Source: Dechloromonas aromatica (nom. nud.) (GTDB lineage Bacteria > Pseudomonadota > Gammaproteobacteria > Burkholderiales > Rhodocyclaceae). From it: 39,808 nt of DNA. Made by a program: the position numbers and the translations under genes. Below are positions 1-8,263 of the stretch, piece after piece (position 1 is the stretch's first letter; each line of letters opens with the position of its first letter). The DNA lies in NCBI GenBank assembly GCA_017848965.1, contig JAFIHA010000050.1, forward strand, positions 1-39,808. Reading direction: 5' to 3'. The notes under the pieces are model-generated. The model saw only the letters and a program-made list of their open reading frames with translations, searched no databases and was not told where the DNA came from.

Positions 1-1
1 C

Positions 2-127
2 ATCGCCTGGGAACTCAATATGCGGCCGAGAAAAACCCTGGGATGGCGCTCTCCCGCCGAGGTGTTCTTCGATAACATCTTCATGGACAAAGCAGGGATG
101 ATTCCAAATGTTGCACTCGGTCTTTGA
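2..127 (+). CDS. IS30-family transposase, C-terminal fragment (partial, 5' end outside window)
   Basis: The frame open from the window edge encodes 41 residues and stops with TGA at 125-127. It contains the stretch NMRPRKTLGWRSPAEVFF, which matches the conserved end of the IS30 transposase catalytic domain, where N-x-RPRKTLG-x-x-(S/T)PAEV follows the last acidic residue of the DDE site. The catalytic residues themselves lie outside the window, so it cannot be judged whether the element is intact. No terminal inverted repeat was recognised in the bases after the stop. It sits about 190 bp beyond the 3' end of secF, in convergent orientation. Family assignment rests on one short motif. Confidence 0.62.
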   Translation: MAWELNMRPRKTLGWRSPAEVFFDNIFMDKAGMIPNVALGL

Positions 128-135
128 AACCGCCC

Positions 136-165
136 TACTTTCTTTTTTCCACAAAAAAGAAAGTA
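136..165. repeat. Perfect 13-bp inverted repeat, REP-like hairpin
   Basis: TACTTTCTTTTTT at 136-148 is the exact reverse complement of 153-165, with a 4-base loop CCAC. The right arm continues into a GC-rich stretch and then CCAAAGACACC. This layout (TTTCTTTT / AAAAGAAAGTA next to GC-rich sequence) resembles intergenic palindromic repeats scattered through many betaproteobacterial chromosomes. It could also stop transcription coming from the transposase side. No second copy was noticed in this window. Confidence 0.6.
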
Positions 166-249
166 CGCCCGCGCGTCAGGCGCGGAAACCGGCGCCTCAA
201 AAAACCAAAGACACCCACCAGTACCCCCCCAAGAAAATCCAATGCCCCA

Positions 250-284
250 AAAACAAAACCCGGCCTGCCATCAGCAGACCGGGT
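250..284 (-). terminator. Rho-independent terminator after secF
   Basis: On the minus strand an 11-bp stem (arms at 274-284 and 258-268, one G-T pair) with a 5-base loop is followed by TTTTGTTTTTGGGG. It lies about 30 bases beyond the secF stop codon and closes the queA-tgt-yajC-secDF transcription unit. Confidence 0.85.
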
Positions 285-314
285 CCAGAATTCCAGGCCG
301 AAAAGGCCGTCAAC

Positions 315-1262
315 TCAAACGCAGGCCCCGTCGTCGGTAACGCCCTCGGCCGCCACCTTTTTCGGCTTGACGAACTGTTCCCGCGAGACGCCCAGCCACA
401 TGACCAGCGGGCTGGCGACCAGCACCGACGAGTAGATGCCGAAGCAGATGCCGATGGTCAGCGCCAGCGAGAAGTAGTACAGCGTTTCGCCGCCGAAGAT
501 CAGCATCGACAGCACCATGACCTGGGTCGAGCCGTGCGTGATGATGGTCCGGGAAATCGTGCTGGTGATGGCGTGGTCGAGTACCTGCGGCGTGGTCATG
601 CCGCGGACCTTCTTGAAGGTTTCGCGGACGCGGTCGAAGACGACCACCGATTCGTTGACCGAGTAGCCGAGCACCGCCAGTACCGCCGCCAGCACCGACA
701 GCGAGAACTCCCACTGGAAGGCGGCGAAGAAGCCAAGGATGATCACCACGTCGTGCAGGTTGGCGATGATTGCCGAGACCGAGAAGCGCCATTCGAAGCG
801 GAAGGCGAGGTAGAGCATGATGCCGGTGATCACCACGAGCAGTGCCATGGCGCCGTTCTCGGCGAGTTCCTTGCCGACCTGCGGGCCGACGAACTCGACG
901 CGGCGCAGTTCGGCGCCCGGCGCGTCGGCGGACAGCGCCTGCATGACGCGTTCGCCCTGCTGCGCGCTGTTCTCGGCGCCGCGCAGCGGCAGGCGGATCA
1001 TGACGTCCTGCGAGGAGCCGAAGTTCTGCACCGAGTAGTCGGTGAAGCCGGTCCGGCTGAGCGCGCCGCGAATCTTCTCGAGGTCGGCGCTCTGCTGGTA
1101 ATTGACCTCGATCAGCGTGCCGCCGGTGAATTCCACCGACAGGTGCAGACCCTTGGTGGCAAGGAAGAAGACGGCGGCCAGGAAGGTGAGCAACGAGATG
1201 ACGTTGAACACCAGCGCATGGCGCATGAAGGGGATGTCTTTTTTGATGCGGAAGAATTCCAT
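315..1262 (-). CDS. secF: Protein translocase subunit SecF
   Basis: SecF is the smaller RND-type partner of SecD in the inner membrane. The SecDF(YajC) complex uses the proton gradient to help pull preproteins through SecYEG. The 315-residue length is usual for SecF. There is a first membrane helix near residues 17-35, the periplasmic motif VEFTGGTL at 43-50, FVGPQVGKEL at 124-133, and the membrane motif GYSVNESVVVFDRVRE at 199-214, which holds the acidic residue region used in proton transfer. Four further hydrophobic segments follow. The gene starts 12 bases after the secD stop in the same operon and is followed by a strong terminator. Confidence 0.97.
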   Translation of the reverse strand: MEFFRIKKDIPFMRHALVFNVISLLTFLAAVFFLATKGLHLSVEFTGGTLIEVNYQQSADLEKIRGALSRTGFTDYSVQNFGSSQDVMIRLPLRGAENSAQQGERVMQALSADAPGAELRRVEFVGPQVGKELAENGAMALLVVITGIMLYLAFRFEWRFSVSAIIANLHDVVIILGFFAAFQWEFSLSVLAAVLAVLGYSVNESVVVFDRVRETFKKVRGMTTPQVLDHAITSTISRTIITHGSTQVMVLSMLIFGGETLYYFSLALTIGICFGIYSSVLVASPLVMWLGVSREQFVKPKKVAAEGVTDDGACV

Positions 1263-1274
1263 CGCCGTGTTTCC

Positions 1275-3152
1275 TTAATTCTGGCCGTTGGCCGCAGTGT
1301 TGCCCGGCTTCCAGATGGCGCCGATGGCGATCTTGGTCAGCTTCTTCTGACGGCCGTAGATCAGGTTGATCATGGCGCGCGAGACGACGACGGCGGAGAA
1401 GATCGAGGTCAGGATGCCCAGGCAATGCACCACGGCGAAACCGCGCACCGGACCGGAGCCGAAGATGAGCAGCGCGAGGCCGGCGATCAGCGTGGTGATG
1501 TTGGAGTCGAGAATGGTGCCGAAGGCGCGTTCGTAACCTTCCGAGAGCGCCGCCTGCGGCGGCATGCCGTTGCGCAGTTCCTCGCGGATGCGTTCGTTGA
1601 TCAGCACGTTGGCGTCGATCGCCATGCCCAGCGTCAGCGCGATGGCGGCGATGCCGGGCAGGGTCAGCGTGGCCTGCAGCAGCGAGAGCAGGGCGACCAG
1701 CAGCAGCAGGTTGGCGGCCAGCGCGATCACCGAGACCAGGCCGACGACCTGGTAGTAGAGGATCATGAAGACGGCGATCGCCAGGAAGCCCCACATCGTG
1801 GACTGGAAGCCGCGCTTGATGTTCTCGGCGCCGAGCGACGGGCCGATGGTGCGTTCCTCGACGATATCCATCGGCGCCGCCAGCGAGCCGGCGCGCAGCA
1901 GCAGGGCGACGTCGTTGGCTTCGCTGGTGGTCATGCGACCGGAAATCTGCACCCGGCCACCGCCGATTTCGGTACGGATGACCGGCGCGGTGACCACTTC
2001 GCCCTTGCCCTTCTCGATCAGCAGGATGGCCATGCGCTTGCCGACGTTGTCGCGCGTCACGTCCTTGAAGATGCGGGCGCCGGCGGCGTCGAGCGTCAGG
2101 TGTACGGCCGGTTCCTGGGTCTGGCCGTCGAAGCCGGGCTGGGCGTCGGTCAGCCGGTCGCCGGTGAGGACGACCTGTTTCTTGACCAGCAGTGGCGAGC
2201 CGCCGCGCTCGGTATAGAGCTCGGTGCCGAACGGCGGGTTGCCGGCGAGACCGGCTTCCAGCGCGCCCGTGCTGTCGTCGACCATGCGGATTTCCAGGGT
2301 CGCCGTGCGACCGAGGATGTCCTTGGCCTTGGCCGTGTCCTGCACGCCCGGCAACTGGACGACGATGCGGTCGGCGCCCTGCTGCTGGATCACCGGTTCG
2401 GCGACGCCGAGTTCGTTGATCCGGTTGTGCAGGGTGTTGATGTTCTGCTTGATCGCGAACTCGGCGATCTTCTTCTGCGCTTCCGGCTTCAGCGTCGCCA
2501 GCAGGCGCAGGTCGTCGCCCTGGCCGGCTTCGGCCAGCGCCAGGTCGTCGGCGTTGCTGGTCAGCACCTTGCCGGCGGCGGCGCGGGTTTCGGCGTCGCG
2601 GAACTTGATGACGATGCGCTCGCCGTCGCGGTTGATGCCGGCGTGGCGGATGTTCTTGTCGCGCAGCAGGCTGCGCAGATCGGCGGCGGTCGAATCGAGG
2701 CGCTTGGTGACGGCGCCCGGCATGTCGACCTGGAGCAGGAAGTGCACACCGCCGCGCAGGTCGAGGCCGAGGTACATCGGCAGCGCATGCAGCGAGGTCA
2801 GCCATTGCGGCGAGGCGCTCAGCAGGTTCAGCGCAACGACGTATTGCGGATCGCTACGATCCGGATTGAAGCTGCGCTCGATCGCGTCCTTGGCCTTCAA
2901 CTGGGTATCGGTGTCCTTGAAGCGGACCTTGACGCCGACGTTGTCGAGCTGCACGCCGTCATGGGCGATGCCGGCGGCCTTCAGCGCGTCTTCAACGCGG
3001 GCCTGGGTGGCGGCGTCGATCTTGAGCGTGACCTTGGCGCTGGAGACCTGGACGGCCGGCGATTCGCCGAAGAAATTGGGCAGGGTGTAGATGAAGCCGA
3101 AGATCAGCGCAATGGCGACGACGACGTACTTCCAGAGAGGGTAGCGGTTCAT
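1275..3152 (-). CDS. secD: Protein translocase subunit SecD
   Basis: SecD is the large RND-type subunit that works with SecF and YajC in protein export. The 625 residues include an N-terminal membrane helix at about 8-24, the D1 motif GLDLRGGVHFLLQVD at 129-143, a large periplasmic region with P1-head features up to about residue 450, the conserved VEERTIGPSLG at 431-441, and five C-terminal membrane segments. The membrane motif GMAIDANVLINERIREEL at 509-526 is the counterpart of the SecF motif and carries the conserved aspartate. A strong hairpin lies between yajC and secD, and secF follows 12 bases downstream. Length and all motifs are normal for the family. Confidence 0.97.
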   Translation of the reverse strand: MNRYPLWKYVVVAIALIFGFIYTLPNFFGESPAVQVSSAKVTLKIDAATQARVEDALKAAGIAHDGVQLDNVGVKVRFKDTDTQLKAKDAIERSFNPDRSDPQYVVALNLLSASPQWLTSLHALPMYLGLDLRGGVHFLLQVDMPGAVTKRLDSTAADLRSLLRDKNIRHAGINRDGERIVIKFRDAETRAAAGKVLTSNADDLALAEAGQGDDLRLLATLKPEAQKKIAEFAIKQNINTLHNRINELGVAEPVIQQQGADRIVVQLPGVQDTAKAKDILGRTATLEIRMVDDSTGALEAGLAGNPPFGTELYTERGGSPLLVKKQVVLTGDRLTDAQPGFDGQTQEPAVHLTLDAAGARIFKDVTRDNVGKRMAILLIEKGKGEVVTAPVIRTEIGGGRVQISGRMTTSEANDVALLLRAGSLAAPMDIVEERTIGPSLGAENIKRGFQSTMWGFLAIAVFMILYYQVVGLVSVIALAANLLLLVALLSLLQATLTLPGIAAIALTLGMAIDANVLINERIREELRNGMPPQAALSEGYERAFGTILDSNITTLIAGLALLIFGSGPVRGFAVVHCLGILTSIFSAVVVSRAMINLIYGRQKKLTKIAIGAIWKPGNTAANGQN

Positions 3153-3168
3153 GGCGGCTTTACAGCGA

Positions 3169-3192
3169 GAAGGGCGGCCGTGGCCGCCCTTC
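3169..3192. repeat. Perfect 11-bp hairpin between yajC and secD
   Basis: GAAGGGCGGCC at 3169-3179 pairs with 3182-3192 across a 2-base centre. It lies in the 48-bp gap between yajC and secD. No run of T follows on the minus strand, so it is not a standard terminator. It may instead stabilise a processed mRNA end or dampen readthrough from yajC into secD. Confidence 0.6.
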
Positions 3193-3200
3193 GGGATGGA

Positions 3201-3527
3201 TTACAGCGACTTCAGCGTGCCCTTGGGCAGGACGATGCCGATGGCCGGCTTCTGGACGACGACTTCGGTGTCCTTGGCGATCTCGACGGTGACGTAATTG
3301 TCGTCAACCTTGGTGATACGGCCGACGATGCCGCCGCCGGTGACCACTTCGTCGCCCTTCTGCAGCGCGGCGAGCAACGCCTTGTGCTCCTTGGACTTCT
3401 TCATCTGCGGGCGGATCATCAGGAACCACAGCACGACGAACATCAGGATCATCGGCAACAGTTGCATGAAGCCCCCGGTCGGGTCGGCGGCAGCGCCGGC
3501 AGTCTGGGCGTGGGCAAGGCTAATCAT
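3201..3527 (-). CDS. yajC: Sec translocase accessory subunit YajC
   Basis: YajC is a small inner-membrane protein that associates with SecD and SecF. The 108 residues have one hydrophobic helix at about 22-39, ending in the typical WFLMIRPQMKKSKEHKALL stretch. A cytoplasmic domain follows with QKGDEVVTGGGIVGRI at 56-71, the signature of the family. The N-terminal part is alanine-rich and has no second helix. The gene sits between tgt and secD, which is the standard proteobacterial order. Confidence 0.96.
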   Translation of the reverse strand: MISLAHAQTAGAAADPTGGFMQLLPMILMFVVLWFLMIRPQMKKSKEHKALLAALQKGDEVVTGGGIVGRITKVDDNYVTVEIAKDTEVVVQKPAIGIVLPKGTLKSL

Positions 3528-3567
3528 GGGTTTACTCCGGGAATCGTGAAAATCGGAACGGGGGATT

Positions 3568-5716
<2,149 letters not shown>

Positions 5717-5732
5717 GACACCAACACGGCAG

Positions 5733-5765
5733 GCAAACAAAAACGGCTTTCCCAATGGAAAGCCG
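5733..5765 (-). terminator. Terminator-like hairpin in the queA leader
   Basis: CGGCTTTCC at 5744-5752 pairs perfectly with 5757-5765 around CAAT. On the minus strand it is followed by TTTTTGTTTG, and then by the queA start 17 bases further on. No minus-strand gene lies immediately upstream. It therefore either blocks readthrough from the right or acts as an attenuator for the queA operon. Confidence 0.55.
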
Positions 5766-5868
5766 AACTTTCATCACTACCCCGTTCCGGCATCGTGCAC
5801 AGGCGGGGCGTTTCTGGATCACGCGGTACTATAGCAGAGGCTGTCCCGGCGAGGAATTTTGCCGGCGC

Positions 5869-5893
5869 TTGACCGGTTGTAATCTATAATCTA
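5869..5893 (+). promoter_or_regulatory. Promoter/operator of the toxin-antitoxin operon
   Basis: A perfect TATAAT at 5885-5890 lies just 8 bases before the toxin ATG at 5899, which predicts a leaderless or nearly leaderless mRNA. It is embedded in a tandem TAATCTA repeat (5880-5886 and 5887-5893), flanked by TTGTA and TACAA arms. That arrangement is suited to autorepression by the antitoxin. TTGACC at 5869-5874 is too close to serve as the -35 for this -10, so the -35 is uncertain. Confidence 0.6.
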
Positions 5894-5898
5894 CAAAC

Positions 5899-6225
5899 AT
5901 GTTTGAACTGCATGACTATCAGGCGCCAGACGGCAGCGTTCCCTTCAAGGACTGGCTTGCCGGATTGGCAGATCGCATTGCGAAGGCCAGGATCGCCGCT
6001 CGGGTGCAGCGTGTGGCCGCCGGCAACTTCGGTGACCACAAGCCGCTGACGGATGGCGTCTGGGAGTTGCGCATCGATCAAGGGCCGGGCTATCGCGTTT
6101 ATTACGCGTTGTCCGGCAAACAGCTTGTATTGCTGCTGGTCGGGGGCGACAAGCGCCGCCAGCAGGCAGACATAACAACCGCAGTGGATTACTGGAAAGA
6201 CTGGCAACAGAGGAACAAAAAATGA
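5899..6225 (+). CDS. RelE/ParE-superfamily toxin (phage-derived Gp49-like / HigB type)
   Basis: The 108 residues fit the addiction-module killer group of the RelE superfamily. An N-terminal helix carries PFKDWLAGLADRIAKARI. It is followed by the core strand block GVWELRIDQGPGYRVYYA at 53-70 and LLLVGGDKRRQQADI at 78-92, with basic and aromatic residues expected in an mRNA-cleaving ribonuclease that acts at the ribosome. The stop overlaps the next gene's start (ATGA), and that gene encodes a matching antitoxin. The toxin-first order is usual for this type. The start is supported by the promoter directly upstream. Confidence 0.9.
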   Translation: MFELHDYQAPDGSVPFKDWLAGLADRIAKARIAARVQRVAAGNFGDHKPLTDGVWELRIDQGPGYRVYYALSGKQLVLLLVGGDKRRQQADITTAVDYWKDWQQRNKK

Positions 6226-6539
6226 AGCAAGCAAGCCGCCCGCACGACGAAAGCATGGTGCAACTGCTCAGGGATGATCCCGCATTTGCCGATGAATACC
6301 TTGCCGCCAGCCTGGAAGATATCGACCAGCCGGGAGGTCGTGAAGCCTTGTTGATGGCGCTGCGCCAGGTTGCCGAAGCGCAAGGCATGGCGCAGGTGGC
6401 GGAACGTGCCGGCATCCAGCGGGAAAGCCTGTACAAGGCACTCAGTCCCAAAGGAAACCCCACTTTGAAAACCCTCCTCGCCGTGCTCGGCGCCGCCGGC
6501 CTCAAGCTGTCTGTTGCACGCGATCACGCCGCTGCCTGA
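6222..6539 (+). CDS. Antitoxin, addiction-module antidote with helix-turn-helix
   Basis: The 105-residue protein belongs to the DNA-binding antidote family that pairs with Gp49-like toxins. The N-terminal part (DPAFADEYLAASLED) would wrap the toxin. Residues about 45-95 form a Cro/C1-like helix-turn-helix (MAQVAERAGIQRESLYKALS followed by NPTLKTLLAVLGAAGLKL). It overlaps the toxin by 4 bases and presumably represses the promoter at 5869-5893. It is intact and of family length. Confidence 0.9.
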   Translation: MKQASRPHDESMVQLLRDDPAFADEYLAASLEDIDQPGGREALLMALRQVAEAQGMAQVAERAGIQRESLYKALSPKGNPTLKTLLAVLGAAGLKLSVARDHAAA

Positions 6540-6557
6540 TGGGACGCATCACACAAA

Positions 6558-6857
6558 ATGTTCAATCCCCCGCACCCCGGCGAAACCCTGCGCGATGATG
6601 TTTTACCTGCTCTGGGGCTTACGGTTACCGATGCGGCTGCACAACTGGGCGTCAGCCGTGCCGTCCTTTCCCGGGTGCTGAATGGCCGCACAGCAATTTC
6701 CCCGACCATGGCGTTGCGCATCGAAGGCTGGCTGGGCATCGAAAACGGCGGCAGCGCCGATGCCTGGCTCGCGCAGCAAACCGCATACGACCTTTGGCAA
6801 GCGCGCCAAGCTGGGGCGCCGACCGTTATCAAGGCAATCATTCAACGCAGTGCCTGA
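6558..6857 (+). CDS. HigA-family antitoxin without its own toxin
   Basis: The 99-residue protein starts MFNPPHPGETLRDDVLPALG, the standard opening of HigA-family antidotes. It continues with an XRE helix-turn-helix, LTVTDAAAQLGVSRAVLSRV and then NGRTAISPTMALRIE. Its usual partner HigB would lie just upstream, but here the upstream slot (18 bases away) is filled by an antitoxin of a different family. It is therefore an orphan or a second regulator in a three-gene unit. It may act on the same promoter or be the remnant of a second module. Confidence 0.85.
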   Translation: MFNPPHPGETLRDDVLPALGLTVTDAAAQLGVSRAVLSRVLNGRTAISPTMALRIEGWLGIENGGSADAWLAQQTAYDLWQARQAGAPTVIKAIIQRSA

Positions 6858-6890
6858 CCGAGCAAGCTGTCCCCCGGGCCCGCGAACCGA

Positions 6891-6916
6891 AAAACGGGAT
6901 TTCAAAACGGGATTTC
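6891..6916. repeat. Tandem 13-bp direct repeat, two copies
   Basis: AAAACGGGATTTC occurs at 6891-6903 and again at 6904-6916, in the gap between the orphan antitoxin and the tRNA-Leu terminator. No function is evident. It may be a replication-slippage or insertion scar. Confidence 0.7.
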
Positions 6917-6954
6917 TTTACCCGCCGGGGCTACAGGGAAAAATCTGAAGCCAG

Positions 6955-6988
6955 AAAAGCAAAAAGGCCAATTCCGGAGAATTGGCCT
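6955..6988 (-). terminator. Rho-independent terminator of tRNA-Leu
   Basis: A perfect 10-bp stem (6965-6974 with 6979-6988, loop CGGA) is followed on the minus strand by TTTTTGCTTTT. It starts about 20 bases after the tRNA 3' end. Confidence 0.9.
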
Positions 6989-7008
6989 AAGCGCTTGATT
7001 CTGAATCT

Positions 7009-7093
7009 TGGTGCCCCGAGCCAGACTCGAACTGGCACACCTTTCGGCGGCGGATTTTGAATCCGCTGCGTCTACCGATTCCGCCATCGGGGC
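7009..7093 (-). tRNA. tRNA-Leu (anticodon CAA)
   Basis: The minus strand folds as an 85-nt class II tRNA. The acceptor arms GCCCCGA and TCGGGGC pair over 7 bp, with discriminator A and an encoded CCA. The anticodon loop TTCAAAA sits on a GCGGA/TCCGC stem, giving CAA, which reads UUG. There is a variable arm, and the T arm contains GTTCGAGTC. It has its own terminator downstream. Its promoter may lie upstream within or after the Rap1a-like gene. Confidence 0.95.
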
Positions 7094-7118
7094 GAATGGA
7101 GCGCGGATTATCCCTGAA

Positions 7119-7523
7119 TCACTTCTTCGGTTCAAGCACTTCCGGGCAGGGAAAGGCTCTGGCCAGCGCGCCGGCGACCAGGGTGGCGGTGCCCATCGTC
7201 GTGTCGGGCGGCACGCGTTCGACATGGATGACGACGGCCCGCACCAGGCGCAGCGACAGCTCGGGGTCGTCCTTGGGCAGGCAGAAGGCGTTGATGCGCA
7301 GGCCGACCTTGTCGGCGAGGTGGTCGCCGACCGAATAGCCGTCGGCGAAGCCGGCGACGTAGGAAATGCAGCGGCCGCTACGCAGCGCGACGTAGGGGTC
7401 GCTGCTCTTGTCGCCGGCGTAGAGGCGTTCCGCTGTCCGGCAGTCTTCGAGCAGCTCGCGGGCGTTGTAGGCGTGGGCGTGGCCGGCGCCGAGAAGGGCA
7501 AGGAGCAGGAGGAGGCGGGTCAT
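7119..7523 (-). CDS. Secreted Rap1a/Tai-like protein
   Basis: The 134 residues begin with a clear signal peptide (MTRLLLLLALLGAGHAHA), so the protein should be periplasmic. The mature part (ARELLEDCRTAERLY, then GRCISYVAGFADGYSV, AFCLPKDD, and a C-terminal AFPCPEVL) matches the cysteine-containing Rap1a/Tai family. The named members of that family are immunity proteins against type VI amidase effectors, but many relatives stand alone with unknown roles. No type VI effector is seen here. The start overlaps the cobA stop by 4 bases (ATGA), so it is co-translated with cobA. Confidence 0.72.
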   Translation of the reverse strand: MTRLLLLLALLGAGHAHAYNARELLEDCRTAERLYAGDKSSDPYVALRSGRCISYVAGFADGYSVGDHLADKVGLRINAFCLPKDDPELSLRLVRAVVIHVERVPPDTTMGTATLVAGALARAFPCPEVLEPKK

Positions 7524-8263
7524 GGGGTCTCGAACCAGGAAAGTTTGTCGTGCAGGCCGACGACGCTGCCGACGACGATCAGCGCCGGCGGCTTGATGCC
7601 GGATTCTACGATGCATTGCGGCAGTTGCCCGAGCGTAGAGAGTAGCGTGCGCTGGTCGGGCAGCGTGCCGCGGCGGACGATGGCGGCCGGGGTGTCGGCG
7701 GGCAGGCCGTGGGCGATCATCTGGCGGCAGATTTCCGGGGCGCCGCCGACGCCCATGTAGAAGACGACGGTCTGGCCGGGGCGGGCGAGCGCCGGCCAGT
7801 CGAGGTCTAACGTGTGGTCCTTGAGGTGGCCGGTGACGAAGGTCACCGACTGCGCGTGTTCGCGGTGGGTCAGCGGGAAGCCGGCGTAGGCGGCGCAGCC
7901 GGCGGCGGCGGTGACGCCGGGGACGACCTCGAAGGGAATGCCGGCGGCGTGCAGGATTTCCAGCTCCTCGCCGCCACGGCCGAAGATGAAGGGGTCGCCG
8001 CCCTTCAGGCGGACCACCGCCAGTCCCTCGCGGGCCAGATCGACCAGCAGGCGGTTGATTTCCTCCTGCTTCAGCGTGTGTTTCGCCGCCTTCTTGCCAA
8101 CATAGACCTGACGGGCGGTGGCCGGGAACAGCGCGCGCACGCCCTCGCCGACCAGGTGGTCGTAGACGATGGCGTCGGCGCTGCCGATCAGGCGCGCCGC
8201 CTTGAGCGTCAGCAGGTCGGGATCGCCGGGGCCGGCGCCGACCAGCCAGACCTTGCCGGTCAC
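7520..8263 (-). CDS. cobA: Uroporphyrinogen-III C-methyltransferase
   Basis: This SAM-dependent enzyme methylates uroporphyrinogen III at C2 and C7 to precorrin-2, the branch toward sirohaem and cobalamin. From the GTG at 8263 it is 247 residues, a stand-alone SUMT without the CysG oxidase part. Family motifs are GAGPGDPDLLT at 9-19, RLKGGDPFIFGRGGEE at 85-100, and VPGVTAAAGCAAYAGFPLTHR. The chosen start overlaps the cphA stop as GTGA. An in-frame GTG at 8272 is possible but gives an atypical extra N-terminus. Its position in a cyanophycin operon is odd for function and probably reflects operon joining. Confidence 0.93.
   Translation of the reverse strand: MTGKVWLVGAGPGDPDLLTLKAARLIGSADAIVYDHLVGEGVRALFPATARQVYVGKKAAKHTLKQEEINRLLVDLAREGLAVVRLKGGDPFIFGRGGEELEILHAAGIPFEVVPGVTAAAGCAAYAGFPLTHREHAQSVTFVTGHLKDHTLDLDWPALARPGQTVVFYMGVGGAPEICRQMIAHGLPADTPAAIVRRGTLPDQRTLLSTLGQLPQCIVESGIKPPALIVVGSVVGLHDKLSWFETP

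Noticed and set aside
6794..7060. Open frame of 88 codons running into the tRNA-Leu gene
   Set aside because: It overlaps the orphan antitoxin in another frame, crosses a perfect terminator and enters the tRNA, so it is not a gene.
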